Source: an uncultured Microbacteriaceae bacterium (lineage in GTDB: Bacteria > Actinomycetota > Actinomycetes > Actinomycetales > Microbacteriaceae). Taken from it: a DNA stretch of 27,965 nt. Of this stretch, positions 14,181 through 22,016 are shown piece after piece; position 1 is the stretch's first letter; each line of letters opens with the position of its first letter. The notes under the pieces are model-generated. The model saw only the letters and a program-made list of their open reading frames with translations. It was not told where the DNA came from and made no database searches. Location: assembly GCA_943914115.1 (NCBI GenBank), contig CALUAU010000009.1, positions 1-27,965 of the forward strand, given 5' to 3'. A program made the translations under genes and the position numbers.

Positions 14181-14323
14181 GCCCGCACTATAGACCACGC
14201 GTGCGTCATTCATAAGTACGCGCTGGGCGATCACCGGGCAGACTCACTGCGGGGCTTGCCCCGTCACGGGTAGAGTTCAGTCAGCGAGCGCCGCATTTTC
14301 TCGCCACCGCACACCGGTGCGCG

Positions 14324-16336
14324 ATGAAGCCAAACCGAAAGTTTCCAACAGCCAATATGAAGAGCCCCAAGAAGTTCCTTAAGAGCCCGATCGTCATCGT
14401 GCTCATCGCTGTCATCCTCATCGGGGTTGGTTTCAGCCTCATCAACATGCAGGGCAGCCGCGAGGTGACCACGCAAGAGGGTATCCAGCTGATCAAGTCA
14501 GGCAAGGCCGAGAAGGTGAAGATTGTCGATGGTGAGAACCGCGTCGACGTCGAACTCACCAAGCCCGACGAGAAATTTGGTCAGCAGGTGCAGTTCTACT
14601 TCGTCAATGCCCGCGCTGACGCGGTAGTTGAAGCGGTGAACGAAGCCGAACCCGCCGGCGGCTACAACGACGAGGTGCCCGGGCCCAACTGGCTGAGTAC
14701 AGCACTCTCACTGCTGTTGCCGCTGGTGCTCATCGGCTTCTTCGTGTGGCTGATGCTCTCAAGCGCTCAGGGCGGTGCCGGCGGGGTGATGCGCTTCGGT
14801 AAATCGCGCGCCAAACTCGTCAGTAAAGAAGACCCGAAGGTCACTTTTGCCGATGTGGCCGGCGCCAACGAAGCACTCGAAGAACTCGGCGAAATCAAAG
14901 ACTTCTTGAAAGAACCGCAGAAGTTCCAAGCCGTGGGTGCGAAAGTGCCCAAGGGTGTGCTGCTCTACGGACCTCCCGGCACCGGTAAAACGCTGCTCGC
15001 CCGAGCCGTCGCCGGCGAAGCCCAGGTGCCCTTCTACTCGATCTCAGGTTCTGACTTCGTTGAGATGTTTGTCGGTGTCGGCGCCTCCCGCGTGCGTGAC
15101 CTGTTCGAACAGGCCAAGCAGAACGCACCGGCCATCATCTTCATCGACGAAATTGACGCGGTTGGACGACAGCGCGGTGTCGGTCTCGGCGGCGGAAACG
15201 ATGAGCGCGAACAGACCCTCAACCAGCTGCTGGTTGAAATGGACGGTTTCGACAACAACACCAATGTGCTGCTGATCGCCGCCACCAACCGGCCGGACGT
15301 GCTCGACCCGGCGCTGCTGCGTCCGGGCCGCTTCGACCGCCAGATCGGTGTTGACGCACCCGATATGGACGGCCGCCGGCAGATTCTTGAGGTGCACGCC
15401 AAAGGCAAACCCATCGCATCCGATGTTGACCTCGCCATCGTCGCCCGCAAAACCCCCGGCTTTACCGGTGCCGACCTCGCCAATGTGTTGAACGAAGCGG
15501 CACTGCTGACCGCACGAATGGGCGCACAAATTATTGACGCCCGAGCCATCGACGAGGCAATCGACCGCGTGATCGCCGGCCCCCAGCGCCGCAGCCGAGT
15601 GATGAACGACCAAGAGAAACTCATCACCGCCTACCACGAGGGCGGCCACGCAATTGCCGCCGCCGCACTCAACCACACCGACCCGGTAACCAAGATCACC
15701 ATCCTGCCCCGCGGCCGCGCACTCGGCTACACCATGGTGGTGCCGCTCGAAGACAAATACTCAATCACCCGAAATGAGCTGCTCGACCAGCTCACCTACG
15801 CGATGGGCGGCCGAATCGCCGAAGAAATTGTCTTCCACGACCCCACCACCGGCGCCTCTAACGACATCGAAAAAGCCACCAAAACTGCGCGCCGAATGGT
15901 CACCGAATACGGCATGTCGAACCGACTCGGGGCCGTAAAGTTCGGTGACAGCGAAGGCGACTCACCCTACGCCCAAACCCAGGGCGCACCCTACGGCGAA
16001 GCGGTCGCGGCGCAGATCGATGCCGAAGTGCAAGCCCTGCTCGAAAACGCACAGCAGGAAGCCTACGAGGTGCTCACCGCCAACCGCGCGATTCTCGACC
16101 AGCTCGCATCCGAACTGCTCGAACACGAAACCCTCGGCCACGAACGGCTCGACGAACTGTTCGCCAACATCACCAAGCTGCCGCCACGCGAACAGTGGCT
16201 CTCAAGCCCGAGCCGCCCAATCTCGAACCAGCCACCGGTAGAACTCAAACCCCACCTGCGCGCCGACGAAATGGACGGCTCGGGGCCGGGCACCGCGCAT
16301 GGCGGCACAACCGCCAACTCGAACTCACCCGAATAG
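14324..16336 (+). CDS. ftsH: ATP-dependent zinc metalloprotease FtsH
   Basis: FtsH is a membrane-anchored hexameric AAA protease that extracts and degrades membrane and short-lived cytoplasmic proteins. This 670-residue copy has two membrane helices (about 22-42 and 125-146) flanking a small extracytoplasmic domain. The AAA module has Walker A G-P-P-G-T-G-K-T (216-223), Walker B I-I-F-I-D-E-I-D (271-278), and the second region of homology ending L-L-R-P-G-R-F-D-R. The M41 protease domain has zinc motif H-E-G-G-H (438-442) and a later G-A-S-N-D-I segment carrying the third ligand. The C-terminal tail is Pro/Gly/Ser/Asn-rich and probably disordered. The first ATG lacks a clear ribosome-binding site, and the ATG eleven codons later (M-K-S-P-K-K-F) is an alternative start. 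folE begins 7 bases after the stop. Confidence 0.96.
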   Translation: MKPNRKFPTANMKSPKKFLKSPIVIVLIAVILIGVGFSLINMQGSREVTTQEGIQLIKSGKAEKVKIVDGENRVDVELTKPDEKFGQQVQFYFVNARADAVVEAVNEAEPAGGYNDEVPGPNWLSTALSLLLPLVLIGFFVWLMLSSAQGGAGGVMRFGKSRAKLVSKEDPKVTFADVAGANEALEELGEIKDFLKEPQKFQAVGAKVPKGVLLYGPPGTGKTLLARAVAGEAQVPFYSISGSDFVEMFVGVGASRVRDLFEQAKQNAPAIIFIDEIDAVGRQRGVGLGGGNDEREQTLNQLLVEMDGFDNNTNVLLIAATNRPDVLDPALLRPGRFDRQIGVDAPDMDGRRQILEVHAKGKPIASDVDLAIVARKTPGFTGADLANVLNEAALLTARMGAQIIDARAIDEAIDRVIAGPQRRSRVMNDQEKLITAYHEGGHAIAAAALNHTDPVTKITILPRGRALGYTMVVPLEDKYSITRNELLDQLTYAMGGRIAEEIVFHDPTTGASNDIEKATKTARRMVTEYGMSNRLGAVKFGDSEGDSPYAQTQGAPYGEAVAAQIDAEVQALLENAQQEAYEVLTANRAILDQLASELLEHETLGHERLDELFANITKLPPREQWLSSPSRPISNQPPVELKPHLRADEMDGSGPGTAHGGTTANSNSPE

Positions 16337-16343
16337 GCACACG

Positions 16344-16964
16344 ATGACCGTAGATCGCGAACGAACCCGCGCGGCGATCGCCGAACTCATCGACGCCTGG
16401 GGGCTGGCCGCAGACCCACGCCTGGAGCGAACCGCCGATCGGGTGGCCGACGCCTCAGCCGAACTACTCGCAGGCGAGGGCATCGACCCCGTGCCCGCCC
16501 TGCGCGAGGGTCGCATCCCGGCAGCCGACAGCGACCTCGTGCTGGTGCGCAATATTCGCTTCAGCTCAATGTGCGAACACCACCTGCTGCCCTTCGATGG
16601 CTGGATTCACCTGGCCTACCTGCCCGGCAGCTGGATCACCGGCTTCGGTCGCATCCACAACCTGGTTGCCACCTGCACCGCACGACTCGCGCTGCAAGAA
16701 CGCATCGGCGAACAGCTCGTAGACGCGCTCATGACCGGGCTCGACGCCCGCGGTGCGCTCGCGGTAGTAGAAGCTCGACAAAATTGCGTTGCCGCCCGCG
16801 GCCCCAAACAGCGTGATTCAGACGCGGTTTCAGTAGCCGCCCGCGGCACGCTGCTGGCCGGTGACGAGCGGGCCGAAGCGTTTCGACTCATTGCCCTCGG
16901 CGGCACCGATCGAGACAGCGCAGCAGATGCCGCCGAGCCAACTGCGCGTGAGGAGCTGCTGTGA
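16344..16964 (+). CDS. folE: GTP cyclohydrolase I, with substituted active-site residues
   Basis: GTP cyclohydrolase I makes 7,8-dihydroneopterin triphosphate, the first step to tetrahydrofolate. The ATG at 16344 follows the ftsH stop by 7 bases and gives 206 residues, the normal size. The zinc and substrate region S-S-M-C-E-H-H-L-L-P-F (Cys77, His79, His80) is intact, the second zinc Cys is Cys148, and R-G at 152-153 is kept. However, the usual E-A-x-H-x-C reads E-A-R-Q-N-C, so Gln146 replaces the catalytic His (His179 in E. coli). The usual G-L-S-K-x-x-R phosphate-binding segment reads G-F-G-R-I-H-N (100-106). The codon is CAA, one base from a His codon. The gene heads an overlapping folate operon, so a folate role is still expected. 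Confidence 0.88.
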   Translation: MTVDRERTRAAIAELIDAWGLAADPRLERTADRVADASAELLAGEGIDPVPALREGRIPAADSDLVLVRNIRFSSMCEHHLLPFDGWIHLAYLPGSWITGFGRIHNLVATCTARLALQERIGEQLVDALMTGLDARGALAVVEARQNCVAARGPKQRDSDAVSVAARGTLLAGDERAEAFRLIALGGTDRDSAADAAEPTAREELL

Positions 16965-17782
16965 CCGAAATTATGGGCGTGCTGAACGTCACCCCCGACT
17001 CGTTCTCTGATGGCGGTGCGCACGAATCTGCCGACCCGCAGCAGCGCTGCGCGAGCGCGGTGGCCGCCGCTGAACGAATGGTCGCCGAGGGGGCCAGCAT
17101 CATCGACGTCGGAGGTGAATCGACCCGGCCAGGCGCCCAGCGCATCCCCCAAACCGAAGAACTCGAGCGGGTGGCCCCGGTGGTCGAACAGCTGATCGCC
17201 CGCGGCATCCGCGTCTCGCTCGACACGATGAACGCCGCAACCGCAGCCGCCTGCCTCGAAATGGGTGAGGTCATCATCAACGATGTTTCGGGCGGGCGCG
17301 CCGACCCCGACATGCTGCCACTGATGACCCGCACCGGCGCCACCTACGTGCTCAGCCACTGGCGCGGACACTCGGTGGTGATGAACGACCTCGCCGACTA
17401 TGGCGATGCCGGCAGCGAGATCCTCGCCGAACTCATCGGGATGCGTGACCGTGCGCTGGCAGCGGGGCTGAACGCCGGCCAGATCATCCTTGACCCAGGT
17501 CTGGGTTTCGCGAAAGACCACAATCACAACTGGGCGGTGCTGCAGCGGCTCGACGACTTTCTCGCTCTTGGCCACCCGCTGCTGATCGGCGTGAGCCGCA
17601 AACGCTTCATGGGTGCGCTACTGCCAGAAAATGCACCCGTGAACGAACGCGACCTCCCCACCGCGGTGGTGTCGGCACTGTGCGCCGAACGCAATGTGTG
17701 GGCCGTGCGGGTGCACAATGTCGCGGCCAGCGCCACCGCGATAGCAGTGACGCGTTCGTGGCGGGCGGGCAAACAGCAATGA
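16961..17782 (+). CDS. folP: Dihydropteroate synthase
   Basis: FolP condenses p-aminobenzoate with hydroxymethyl-dihydropterin pyrophosphate; it is the sulfonamide target. The GTG start overlaps the folE stop (GTGA). The 273-residue TIM-barrel enzyme shows M-G-V-L-N-V-T-P-D-S-F-S-D-G-G at its N terminus (loop 1, Asn9 and Asp13), G-A-S-I-I-D-V-G-G-E-S-T-R-P-G (loop 2), I-I-N-D-V-S-G, D-P-G-L-G-F-A-K and S-R-K-R-F-M-G with the catalytic Lys and Arg. Residues near the C terminus (R-V-H-N-V) complete the phosphate site. All key residues are present, so it should be active. Its stop overlaps the next start. Confidence 0.97.
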   Translation: MTEIMGVLNVTPDSFSDGGAHESADPQQRCASAVAAAERMVAEGASIIDVGGESTRPGAQRIPQTEELERVAPVVEQLIARGIRVSLDTMNAATAAACLEMGEVIINDVSGGRADPDMLPLMTRTGATYVLSHWRGHSVVMNDLADYGDAGSEILAELIGMRDRALAAGLNAGQIILDPGLGFAKDHNHNWAVLQRLDDFLALGHPLLIGVSRKRFMGALLPENAPVNERDLPTAVVSALCAERNVWAVRVHNVAASATAIAVTRSWRAGKQQ

Positions 17783-18750
17783 ACCAGCAGCACCCGGTTG
17801 AGCGGGCGCTCGAACTGATGCCAAACCGGCCCGGCCCCGAAGCCCACCCGGCACTACCGTCACCCGAACTCGACCGCATCCGCATTGAACGGCTGCACGT
17901 GCACGGCCGACACGGAGTGTTCGCGCACGAGCGGGCCAACGGCCAAGATTTCTACATCGATGCCGAAGTGTGGCTCGACACCCGCGCCGCCGCTGACAGC
18001 GATGACATCGTTGACACACTGCACTATGGGCACCTGATGCGGGCTCTCTACGAGGTGGCGCTGCACGAACCGGTCGACCTGCTCGAAACGCTCGCCGAAC
18101 GACTCGCCGCGGTGACGTTTGCGTTCTCAGGCCCGCAAGCGGTGCGCATCACCGTGCACAAACCCCAGGCACCCGTGAAACTGCGCTTCGAAGATGTGTC
18201 GGTGAGCGTGCTGCGCTACCGCCCAGAAGGCCCCGAACCCACCACACCGCGCCGACCCACCGCCCGCGCGGTGATTGCACTCGGCGCGAACCTCGGCAAC
18301 CGCGAAGCAGCAATCCGCCAGGCAATGGATCAAATCGAAGCGCTGCCGGGCGTGTGGCCGCATCGCCGTTCGCGACTGTACGAAACCGCGGCCCTGACCA
18401 CGCACGGGGTCGACGAGAGTGAGCCAAGCTACCTCAACGCCGTCATGACCGTGCACACCGATCTCGAACCGCACGCGCTGCTGCACGAACTGCTGCGCAT
18501 CGAAGATCTGCACGGGCGCGTGCGCGCCGAACGGTGGGGAAGCCGCACCCTCGACCTCGACCTCATCGAACACGGCGGGCTCGAAATCGCCGACGAAACG
18601 CTCGAACTGCCGCACCCGCGCGCATTCGAACGCGCATTCGTACTGTCTCCCTGGGCAGAAATTGAGCCCACTGCCACGATTCCCGGCCGCGGCCCGATCA
18701 CCGAACTGCTCGCTGAAACCACGGATGAAGTGCGGAGGTATCGAGGATGA
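17779..18750 (+). CDS. folB-folK: Bifunctional dihydroneopterin aldolase / 6-hydroxymethyl-dihydropterin pyrophosphokinase
   Basis: The ATG overlaps the folP stop (ATGA) and gives 323 residues; the frame extends further upstream only inside folP. Residues about 32-150 are FolB, with L-H-V-H-G-R-H-G-V-F-A-H-E-R and I-T-V-H-K-P-Q-A-P carrying the conserved Lys. Residues about 166-320 are FolK: V-I-A-L-G-A-N-L-G-N-R, Y-L-N-A-V, R-W-G-S-R-T-L-D-L-D-L and L-P-H-P-R. The fused enzyme performs two consecutive steps, aldol cleavage of dihydroneopterin and pyrophosphorylation of hydroxymethyl-dihydropterin, just before FolP. Many actinobacteria have folB and folK adjacent or fused. An N-terminal extension of about 30 residues is of unknown use. 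Confidence 0.95.
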   Translation: MNQQHPVERALELMPNRPGPEAHPALPSPELDRIRIERLHVHGRHGVFAHERANGQDFYIDAEVWLDTRAAADSDDIVDTLHYGHLMRALYEVALHEPVDLLETLAERLAAVTFAFSGPQAVRITVHKPQAPVKLRFEDVSVSVLRYRPEGPEPTTPRRPTARAVIALGANLGNREAAIRQAMDQIEALPGVWPHRRSRLYETAALTTHGVDESEPSYLNAVMTVHTDLEPHALLHELLRIEDLHGRVRAERWGSRTLDLDLIEHGGLEIADETLELPHPRAFERAFVLSPWAEIEPTATIPGRGPITELLAETTDEVRRYRG

Positions 18751-19310
18751 CCCCAACAAATCCGCTCACACTCGTGCTCGCGGTTATCGCCGGTGCGGTG
18801 GTCGGCTGGGCGTTCGAACTGTGGCTAGTGGGCACCGGCTCGGCCGCGTTCATCCCGTCACCACTGTTGGGCATCACCCTCGCACTGATCGGCGTGGTGG
18901 TGCTGGCAGTGGCATGGCCCGTGCGCGGATACACCTCACGACTGCGCGAAGCCGTGCGACACCGACAGCACGCATCCAACGCGGTAGCCGGTACGGCAAG
19001 CCACACGGCGGCCGAACACGCCGCCGAAGCCGCCGAAAAACAAGCAACCGCACATCGGGTAAACCCGTTTCGGGCGGTGTTCGCGCTCGCATTCGCCAAA
19101 GCCGCGAGCCTGGTAGGGGCGCTTTTTGTCGGCTTCACCGGTGGCGCGCTGCTGTGGCTGATATCGCGCACGGTCGTCAACTCGGGTGCGCTGGTCACAC
19201 TCTTTTCGGCCGCGGGTGCACTCGTGCTGCTGATCGCCGGACTGGTCGCCGAGTCGTGGTGCCGGCTGCCCCCACAAGACCTCAGCAGTGCGAGTGCCGA
19301 GACAAGCTAG
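18747..19310 (+). CDS. DUF3180 membrane protein
   Basis: The ATG overlaps the folBK stop (ATGA), making it the last gene of the ftsH-folate operon. The 187-residue product has two N-terminal membrane helices (about 7-27 and 35-55), a basic cytoplasmic loop with an Ala/Glu/His-rich middle (about 62-105) and two C-terminal helices (about 112-134 and 144-164). The pattern V-R-G-Y-T after the second helix and the position after folK are typical of DUF3180, an actinobacteria-specific family of unknown function. No catalytic motif is evident. Confidence 0.88.
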   Translation: MTPTNPLTLVLAVIAGAVVGWAFELWLVGTGSAAFIPSPLLGITLALIGVVVLAVAWPVRGYTSRLREAVRHRQHASNAVAGTASHTAAEHAAEAAEKQATAHRVNPFRAVFALAFAKAASLVGALFVGFTGGALLWLISRTVVNSGALVTLFSAAGALVLLIAGLVAESWCRLPPQDLSSASAETS

Positions 19311-19319
19311 CGTGGGTGT

Positions 19320-19988
19320 CTACGACACTAGCGAGAACGCCTCGACGCCATCGCTCGTACCCGCCACAATAATCACGTCATAGTTGGTGATCGTCGTGTC
19401 GGCGGTGGCGTAAGTGAACTCCTTGCCGGGCGACTTCACGCCCACCACCGTCACCTTATATTTCGAACGCACCTGCGAATCACGCAGCGACTTACCGCGA
19501 ATCGACTTCGGTGGATACATCTTCGCCATCACAAACTCGTCATCAAACTCGATGAAGTCGAGCATCTTGCCACCCAATAGATGCGCGACGCGCTCGCCAG
19601 CCTCAGCCTCGGGGTAGATCACGTGGTGCGCCCCGATGCGCTTGAGGATACGACCGTGTGTGGTCGACATGGCCTTCGCCCAAATCTGATTGATCTTCAG
19701 GTCGGCGAGGTTCGCGGTGACCAGCACACTCGCCTCAATCGAAGTGCCCACGGCAACCACCGCCACCGAGAACTCCTGCGCCCCGATCTGCCGCAGCGCC
19801 TCGATATTGCGGGCATCTAACTGCACGGCGTGCGTGACGCGCTCGGCCCACTTTTGCACCAGATCGGGATCGGTGTCTACGGCGAGCACTTCGCGGCCCT
19901 GCCGCTGCAGCTGCCCGGCAGTGGCGGCACCGAACCGGCCAAGACCGATCACCAGCACCGGTGAATTCTTGCTGTTCGCGTCAACCAA
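19320..19988 (-). CDS. trkA: Trk potassium uptake regulatory protein TrkA
   Basis: TrkA binds NAD(H)/nucleotides and gates TrkH at the membrane's cytoplasmic face. I place the start at a TTG at 19988, which has GAGAGGA six bases upstream and overlaps the trkH stop by 8 bases. The open frame continues 30 codons further, but only through trkH coding sequence. The 222-residue protein has a Rossmann RCK_N domain (V-L-V-I-G-L-G-R-F-G at about residues 11-20, acidic V-D-T-D at the end of strand 2) and a C-terminal RCK_C domain from about 140. It is the single-unit form usual in Gram-positive bacteria. It is translationally coupled to trkH. Confidence 0.93.
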   Translation of the reverse strand: MVDANSKNSPVLVIGLGRFGAATAGQLQRQGREVLAVDTDPDLVQKWAERVTHAVQLDARNIEALRQIGAQEFSVAVVAVGTSIEASVLVTANLADLKINQIWAKAMSTTHGRILKRIGAHHVIYPEAEAGERVAHLLGGKMLDFIEFDDEFVMAKMYPPKSIRGKSLRDSQVRSKYKVTVVGVKSPGKEFTYATADTTITNYDVIIVAGTSDGVEAFSLVS

Positions 19989-21396
19989 CGATGATCCTCT
20001 CTTCAGGAAGTCGATACAGCTGTTTGCGTTCGCTCGAAGCAAACGCCGCTGCCATCGTGACGGTGCCCACCCGGCCAAGCCACATGGTCACCGCAAGCAC
20101 CAGCTGCGCCGCCGGAGTGGTCGACTCGGTCAACCCGGTCGACAACCCAACGGTAGCGAATGCACTGATCGTGTCGAATAGCGCCTCGCGCATCCCGGCA
20201 CCGCCGAGCGTCATCACCAGGATCGAGTTGAACCCCACCACCGTGACCCCCCACAGCGCGACGGCAATGGCCAGACGCAGCACATCGTGGGGGATGCGGC
20301 GGCGGAACAACTGCAAATCTGAACTTCCGCGCGCCTCAGCAACCGCCGCGAGAAAAAGAATCGCCAGCGTCGTCACCTTGATACCACCGGCAGTCGAGGC
20401 CGAACCACCACCCACGAACATGAGCGAGTTCAGCACCAGCAGCGACGAGTCGCTCAACGCATTAATATCAACCGTCGAGAACCCACCCGAACGGGCCATC
20501 ACCGACAAGAACGAGCCACCCAGCAGCCCCTCGACCGGGGCTCGCGAACCGAAGGTGTCGGCATTCCCGCTTTCGAGCAGCCACAGCGCCAAAGCCCCGA
20601 GCAAGAACAACACCAGCGTGGTCACCAGCGTCAGTTTCACGTGCACACCGGGACGCTTCGTGCGGTCACGCATCCAGCGAACCAGCGCAAACAGCACCGG
20701 AAAACCGAGCGAACCGAGGAATGTGGCCGCAGCCAAACATCCCAAAAACCAACCGTTGTCAGCGAACTCGGCAACGCCGCCGGGGTTCGGTGCAAAACCG
20801 GTGTTGGTGAACGCGCTGGCCGAGTAGTAGAACGAATAGCTGACCGCATCCCACCAATTGGTCACCAGATCAGACGCCCAAAACATCGGCAGGATGAACA
20901 GCGCAATAATCGTCTCGATAATGATGAGCGACAGCGCCACCGTGGCGAGCATCCCGCCTATCTCGCCCAGACGCACAGCCTGACTCTCAGACACCGCACC
21001 GCGATGTAAACGCAGCGCATTACCGTCGGAGGCGGCAATCAACCGCTGCCGAAGCCCGAGCTTACGGGTAACCACGCTGCCGAGAATCGATGCCAGCGTC
21101 AGCACACCGATCGCGCCTACCTCAATGCCGAGGAAGATGACCACATTGCCGAAAGGCGACCAGTGCGAGCCCATGTCTACTGTGGAAAGACCGGTCACAC
21201 AGATCGTTGAGACCGCTGTGAACAGCGCATCCAAGTATCTTGTGGGGGTGCCGTCGGCCGAAGAAATAGGTAGCGTAAGCAGCAACGACCACAGCAAAAT
21301 GATCGAAGTGAACACCAGCACCGCGAACCGACTCGGCGAAGCCGAACTCATTTTCGAGATTGCCTGGCGCGAACGCTGAAGCAACGGCATACGCAC
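19981..21396 (-). CDS. trkH: Trk-type potassium transporter membrane subunit TrkH
   Basis: The 471-residue protein has about ten hydrophobic segments and the four pseudo-repeated pore loops of SKT transporters. These are visible as T-I-C-V-T-G-L-S-T-V, S-A-F-T-N-T-G-F, A-R-S-G-G-F-S-T-V and F-A-T-V-G-L-S-T-G, each with the Gly that forms the K+ filter. It forms the K+ (or Na+-coupled K+) uptake channel with TrkA, encoded immediately downstream. The GTG at 21396 is the longest start; an ATG two codons later is equally possible, and neither has a strong ribosome-binding site. Transcription diverges from the HTH gene at 21516. Confidence 0.95.
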   Translation of the reverse strand: MRMPLLQRSRQAISKMSSASPSRFAVLVFTSIILLWSLLLTLPISSADGTPTRYLDALFTAVSTICVTGLSTVDMGSHWSPFGNVVIFLGIEVGAIGVLTLASILGSVVTRKLGLRQRLIAASDGNALRLHRGAVSESQAVRLGEIGGMLATVALSLIIIETIIALFILPMFWASDLVTNWWDAVSYSFYYSASAFTNTGFAPNPGGVAEFADNGWFLGCLAAATFLGSLGFPVLFALVRWMRDRTKRPGVHVKLTLVTTLVLFLLGALALWLLESGNADTFGSRAPVEGLLGGSFLSVMARSGGFSTVDINALSDSSLLVLNSLMFVGGGSASTAGGIKVTTLAILFLAAVAEARGSSDLQLFRRRIPHDVLRLAIAVALWGVTVVGFNSILVMTLGGAGMREALFDTISAFATVGLSTGLTESTTPAAQLVLAVTMWLGRVGTVTMAAAFASSERKQLYRLPEERIIVG

Positions 21397-21475
21397 GATG
21401 CTACTCGTGTTTGGGGTCGCGACCGTGAGCGCAGCGAGGCTCGTCTGATTCGAGGGCGAACTTTAATGCCCGAGC

Positions 21476-21504
21476 TTGGAGAATTTGCGACGACACTCTA
21501 GGGT
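21476..21504 (+). promoter_or_regulatory. Promoter of the HTH gene
   Basis: TTGGAG (21476-21481) and TAGGGT (21499-21504) are separated by exactly 17 bases, and the -10 box is 11 bases before the GTG at 21516. If that GTG is the start, the leader would be only about four bases; the downstream GTG at 21549 would have a leader of about 37 bases. Confidence 0.5.
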
Positions 21505-21515
21505 TTAGGTATCAC

Positions 21516-21764
21516 GTGTTTACATTTGCCACAGAAAGTGAGTCTGCGGTGACGCCAGAACAGCGCGCAGCGAACGAGCTACAAGACGTTCATTTCCTGA
21601 CTGTGGCCGAGGTCGCACAGCTGATGCGTGTTTCGAAGATGACCGTTTACCGCATGATTCACGCGGGCGAACTGCCCGCGGTGAAGTTTGGTCGGTCGTT
21701 CCGGGTGCCGGAATCTTCGGTGCAAGAAGCGATCTCGGGTGTGACTGGGACGCGTAGCGCGTAG
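21516..21764 (+). CDS. Excisionase-family (MerR-like HTH_17) DNA-binding protein
   Basis: The 82-residue protein carries one helix-turn-helix of the excisionase/BldC type: F-L-T-V-A-E-V-A-Q-L-M-R-V-S-K-M-T-V-Y-R at about residues 27-46, then G-E-L-P-A-V-K-F-G-R-S-F-R-V-P as the wing. Despite the family name, these stand-alone actinobacterial genes are chromosomal regulators, not phage excisionases, and often lie just upstream of the bS22 gene, as here. The GTG at 21516 was used; a GTG eleven codons later (before T-P-E-Q-R) is a reasonable alternative because the domain starts after it. Targets are unknown. Confidence 0.88.
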   Translation: MFTFATESESAVTPEQRAANELQDVHFLTVAEVAQLMRVSKMTVYRMIHAGELPAVKFGRSFRVPESSVQEAISGVTGTRSA

Positions 21765-21845
21765 TAAGCTCGGAAGAGCGCAAAATTTTGCCGATGCGCC
21801 TCATCGGCGAGTTCGTCAACATTTTCCAGATAGTTGGGAGAGCCC

Positions 21846-21944
21846 ATGGGTTCAGTCATCAAAAAGCGCCGCAAGCGCATGTCGAAAAAGAAGCACCGCA
21901 AGCTGCTGCGCAAGACCCGCCACCAGCGTCGCAACAAGAAGTAG
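21846..21944 (+). CDS. Ribosomal protein bS22 / AURKAIP1-COX24 domain peptide (32 aa)
   Basis: A 32-residue, extremely basic peptide (M-G-S-V-I-K-K-R-R-K-R-M-S-K-K-K-H-R-K-L-L then R-K-T-R-H-Q-R-R-N-K-K) preceded by GGGAG at good spacing. This is the actinobacterial peptide annotated as AURKAIP1/COX24-domain protein and found on the small ribosomal subunit of mycobacteria as bS22. It lies 81 bases after the HTH gene and just before a hairpin terminator. The short length and lack of Cys are normal for the family. Confidence 0.92.
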   Translation: MGSVIKKRRKRMSKKKHRKLLRKTRHQRRNKK

Positions 21945-21956
21945 AACTGCAACACA

Positions 21957-21983
21957 GATGCCCCGCCGAATCGGTGGGGCATC
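21957..21983 (+). terminator. Terminator after the bS22 gene
   Basis: GATGCCCCGCC pairs with GGTGGGGCATC (one G-T pair) around a short GAATC loop, followed by CTCGTTTCCCC. The stem starts 12 bases after the stop codon, so it should end the HTH-bS22 transcript before nhaA. Confidence 0.75.
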
Positions 21984-22016
21984 CTCGTTTCCCCAAGATT
22001 TTTCCAGCGGCGTACC

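Noticed and set aside
14001..14234. Minus-strand 77-codon frame upstream of the RHH-like gene
   Set aside because: It lies across all three palindromes, has no recognisable domain and a weak start; better read as regulatory DNA.
19989..20078. Longer TrkA starting 30 codons upstream
   Set aside because: The extra codons lie within trkH and give a non-family sequence; the TTG at 19988 has a well-placed GAGAGGA and gives the usual TrkA length.
21516..21764. Excisionase-like gene as a sign of an integrated element
   Set aside because: There is no integrase, attachment-site duplication or phage gene nearby, and this HTH gene beside bS22 is a normal chromosomal feature of actinobacteria.
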